NCBI GenBank assembly: GCA_902773675.1
Contig: CACYFN010000005.1
Coordinates: 1-36,436 of the forward strand
DNA from: an uncultured Erysipelotrichaceae bacterium
GTDB lineage: Bacteria; Bacillota_I; Bacilli_A; RF39; UBA660
Length of the DNA: 36,436 bases
Reading direction: 5' to 3'
Shown here: positions 32,001 to 36,436 of the stretch, piece after piece
Numbering within the stretch: the first letter of the stretch is position 1
Layout: every line of letters begins with the position of its first letter
Made by a program: the position numbers and the translations under genes
Notes under the pieces: model-generated
The model's input: the letters and a program-made list of their open reading frames with translations, nothing else
Told to the model about the DNA's origin: nothing
The model's database searches: none

Positions 32001-35000
32001 TAGTTGGATACAAAAAAGAAGAAGTAGAAGATAGATTCAAATCATTATTTAATGGATTTAAATATGGAGTACCACCACATGCAGGAATGGCACCTGGTAT
32101 CGATAGAATTATTATGCTTCTTAAAGACGAACCAAACTTAAGAGAAGTACAAGCGTTCCCAATAAGTGCATCTGGAGAAGACAAAATGATGGGATGCCCT
32201 AGTGAAATAGATGAGCAACAATTAAGAGAAGTACATATTAAAGTAAGATAATATGTACTTTTTTTGTCAAAAATTGTAAACCATATATATTTTAATTATC
32301 ATTTTATTTTCAAAATAAAAATAAAATGATAAAATAAAAATGGAGGAATAAATATGAAAAAAATTATACTTTTAATGACTATATCATTACTACTAGTGAC
32401 AGGTTGTAATAAAAGCCAAAATAATCAAGCAACAAAAACAATTGATAATGAAAAAATAACAAAAATTGATGAAAGTAAAGATTGGGTGTATGATGCAAAA
32501 TATGAAGCAACTACTAGTTCATCATCATATACAACAGCAAATAATGAAATAAAAAATATTTCAGATTTAAAAGTACCTTTTATCAATATAAATACTGAAC
32601 CAGCTAAATTTGCAAACGAAGATATTAGAATAATATATGATGCAGCCGTAGATGAATTCAATGAAGGATTAGAAAACAAAATAACATTTGCAGAATTAAA
32701 TTATAAATCTAATGTAACTGATGAATATGTCAGTGTTATAATGAGTTTTGGAGTAGGAGGAACAGATGTAATAAATCCGAAATACTATTCGTATAATATT
32801 AGTCTAAAAGATGGAAATAATATATCATTTCAAGATGCATATAAAATAGTAGGTATTCAAGATTCTGAAATAAATAATAAAGTAGAAGAAAAAATAAAAG
32901 ATTATTTAATTAATGAACTAAATGTTAAAGTAGTTGATGATTATCAAAACTACATCGATGAAAGTATTAATAATTATCATGAATCAATAAATAACAACGG
33001 TATAGTATTCTATTTAAATGAAAATAAAGAATTAGAAATTATGGTTCAAATGAGCGTTCCTGCTGGTAGTGGGAATATAAATTCATTAATTAGTATTAAA
33101 TAAGTTATCCAAATGATAACTTTTTTCTTGACATGTAATAATTTAGATGCTATGATATGGAAGCTGTTTGGAGGAAATATGGAAGATAATAAATTATTAT
33201 ATCAAATAGATGAATTAATTGAATTATTTGATGATTGGTCTTGTCGCGCACAAGAAAGAAAAATAGATATTAAAAGAAAAATTAATAATCTAAATGAACA
33301 AAAGCAAGAACAAAATAAAACAATTAGACAATACAAATTAGAAAAATTATTGAATAAAATAAATTTAAAATTTAAAGGTAGTAGTATTATTAAATTATCA
33401 AGAAAATATGCAATAAGTAAAACAGATAAAAAAATTAAGCCTACAAATATAGAAATACAAAATAACAATGAATACTTTGGTTCAATTTGTGATATTAATA
33501 AAGAAATTGAAAATATAAAAAAACAAATACTAGAACTAGAGAAAATAATAAATATTAAAACAGAAGAAAGAAATGCTACACTAAAAAAATTATCATTTTA
33601 TAAACATCGACTACTAGTAATTAATAAATACATTGATCTACTTTTTAGTAGAATGCAAAAATTAAGCAGTAGTTCAAGAATAATAGAAGAAGAAATAGAA
33701 AAAGTTAAAAATATAAAATAAAAAGTATAAATATCTTTTTATTTTTTTTAAAATTTAGTATAATATTTCTTGGTGATACACATGAAGGGTATTAGTAAAA
33801 AAGTTGTAGAAGCTATATCAAAGCAAAAAAAAGAACCAACTTGGATGAAAGAGTTTCGACTAAAATCATATGAAGCGTTTGAAAGTATTCCTAATCCAAA
33901 TTTTGGACCAGTTATAAATATAGATTATGATGACATTACATATTATAAAAAAGTAGGAGAAAAAGTAGAAGATAATTGGGATAATGTACCTAAAGATGCT
34001 AGAGAAACATTTTGTTCTCTAGGACTTATGGATGCCGAAAAAAAATACTTAGGAGGTATTGGCGCTCAATATGAAAGTGAAGTAGTATATCACAACATGT
34101 TAGAAGAATTAGTTAATAAAAATGTAATATTTTGTGATACAGATACAGCACTTAAAAAATATCCTAAATTATTTAAAAAATATTTTAATCAATTAGTAAA
34201 ATATGACGAAAACAAATTTACTGCTTTAAACGGTGCAGTATGGAGTGGAGGAACGTTTATCTATATACCACCTCATACAATACTTGATAGACCACTTCAA
34301 AGTTATTTTCGTATAAATAGTAAAAATATGGGGCAATTTGAAAGAACATTAATCATTGTTGATGAAGATTCTAATTTGCACTATATGGAAGGATGTACAG
34401 CTCCTACATATACAACAGATTCACTTCATGCGGCAGTAGTAGAAATATTTGTTGGAAAAAATTCAACTGTTAGATATACAACTATTCAAAATTGGGCTAG
34501 TAATATTTATAATTTAGTTACTAAAAGAGCTATAGTAGAAGAAAATGGTACCATGGAATGGATCGATGGAAATATTGGTTCAAAAACTAATATGAAATAT
34601 CCATCATGTATTTTAAAAGGAGAAGGTGCTACCGGTAAATGTATCTCAATTGCCGTTGCTAAAGATAATCAAATCCAAGATGCTGGTGCTAAAATGATTC
34701 ATTTAGCTCCTAATACCAAAAGTGATATCATTAGTAAATCAATAGCTGCTGATGGTGGAGAAGCAACATATAGAGGAACAGTACATATAACCGATAAAGC
34801 TACAAATTCTATAAGTAATGTAAAATGTGATACCATTTTAATAGATAATAATTCTAAAAGTGATACAATACCTAAAAATATAGTTTCTAATAATACATCT
34901 ATATTAAATCATGAAGCAACAGTATCTAAAATAAGTAAAGAAAAACTATTCTATTTAATGAGCAGAGGAATATCAGAAGAAAGAGCCAAGGAATTAATAA

Positions 35001-36436
35001 TTATGGGTTTTATTGAAAGATTTAGAGAAGAATTACCAATGGAATATGCAGTAGAATTAAATGCCTTATTAAAAAAATATTTTTAAAAAAAAATAAATTT
35101 GTACGCTTTTTAAAAAATGATCTAACAATTTAGATCTTTTTTTAATAATTGCTATAGCAGAAATTCGTCAAAAACGTAAAAAATGCTTTCCAAAATTGAA
35201 AAAACGACATTTTTCTTATTAAAATAAGTATGTTAATATTATACCTCGAAAGGAGGTGTAATATGCTTAATCAAGTAGTACTTGTTGGTAGAATAGTACA
35301 AGAACCAGAACTAAAAAGAACAGATAGTGGTAAAACAGTTACTAATTTAACTATTGCTGTATCTCGTCCATACAAAAATCTAGATGGCGAATATGATACA
35401 GATTTTATTCCATGCATACTTTGGATGGGAATAGCTGAAAACACCGTAGAATACTGTAAAAAAGGAGATTTAGTAGGTATACGTGGACGTATACAAACAA
35501 GAATAGCTGAAGTAGATGAAGATACTAAAAAACAATATGTTGAAGTAGTAGTTGATAAAGTAACATTTTTAGCTAGTAAAAGAAAAGAAGAAGAATAATC
35601 TATTTTTTCTTCTTTTCTTATGTTATAATCTAATAAGAGGCGATAGTATGGAAAATATAAAAATAAATAATATATATTGTAAAAAGTCATTTGTTAAAGA
35701 TATGAATAGTATTGTTATATATTGTCATGGTTACGGAGAGAACAAAGATAGAATTAATCAGCATGCAGATACTTTAAACGAACATAATATAGGTATAATA
35801 TCATTTGATTTTCCAACACATGGAGAAGATAAAACTAAATATGAAGATTTTACCATAGAATTAGGATTACAATATATAAATGAAGTAGTAAATTATATAA
35901 ATAATAATTATCCTAATATGCCAATATCATTTATGGGAGCTAGTTTTGGTGGATATATGGTATTAAACTATATAAATAAAACTAAAACTAAATATCATAA
36001 AATATTTCTTAAATATCCAGCTTTTAACTTTTATGAATGCATTAAAAGAAAATTATACATAGAAGATTCATATTTTGATACACATGATTATTTTGAATTA
36101 CCTTCAGGATATAGAATATATAAAAAATCATATTTTAGTGCTAAAGAAAATGATATTATAAATAATTTTAATAAATATGATAATAATATATACATAATAC
36201 ATGGTGATAAAGATAAAACAGTCTTATTAGAAGATGTACAAAAATTCTGTAATAAAAATAATATAACATTAAAAATATTTATTAATGCCGAACATGGTAT
36301 GAAAGAATATCTTAACCAAGTAAATGACGAACTAATTAAATGTTAGTGTAGAATAAGTGTGGAGTTTTTCCACTAAAAAATAGCTTTATTAATGATTTAA
36401 TTTTAATATATTAGAAACGGATAGTCAATATCTGTT

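Overview
The window comes from a very AT-rich bacterium (G+C well under 30% by eye) using the standard bacterial code: Trp codons in conserved genes are TGG, and TGA acts as a stop. AddAB, LexA with a Bacillus-like operator, SpoVAC/SpoVAD/SpoVAEb, a T-box leader, GatCAB and strong AGGAGG ribosome sites point to a low-G+C Bacillota. The best guess is a gut-type Bacilli lineage with a small genome that still carries spore genes; no rRNA is present to prove this.

Layout. 1-1047: the 3' end of a surface-type protein gene whose C-terminus holds a sharply GC-rich block resembling the variable repeat of a diversity-generating retroelement. 1080-6475: addB-addA recombination nuclease. 6563-10381: an adenylate-forming enzyme next to a seven-helix hybrid histidine kinase that has lost its phospho-acceptor His. 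10374-12748: a small membrane protein on the minus strand, then spoVAC-spoVAD-spoVAEb behind a probable sigma-G promoter. 12772-15160: divergent lexA and gltX with a LexA box between them. 15213-15720: four tRNA genes in two units. 15832-17097: membrane-anchored HtrA protease.

17361-21505 is an accessory operon of five unrecognised genes. The first has a Cys-His-Asp papain/transglutaminase-like triad; the second and fifth are broken by stops or a frameshift. 21548-21831 holds a compact locus that looks like a type I toxin-antitoxin module: a 27-residue hydrophobic peptide gene on the minus strand, a convergent antisense RNA, and inverted repeats that would let the ends of the toxin mRNA pair. 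21871-24005 is rpsB-tsf, where S2 carries a C-terminal Rho-N-like domain. 24098-26046 has a double-length ThyX-family protein and YigZ.

26107-32251 gathers the indirect route to Asn-tRNA: a perfect promoter, an Asn T-box leader without a visible U-tract terminator, two unusual tRNA-Asn genes, gatCAB, a frameshifted gene and aspS. AspRS would misload tRNA-Asn with Asp, GatCAB would convert it to Asn, and the T-box would sense uncharged tRNA-Asn. gltX and tRNA-Gln(CUG) elsewhere in the window fit the parallel Gln route. 32354-36346 holds a lipoprotein, a coiled-coil protein, a lone sufB, a short SSB and an alpha/beta hydrolase.
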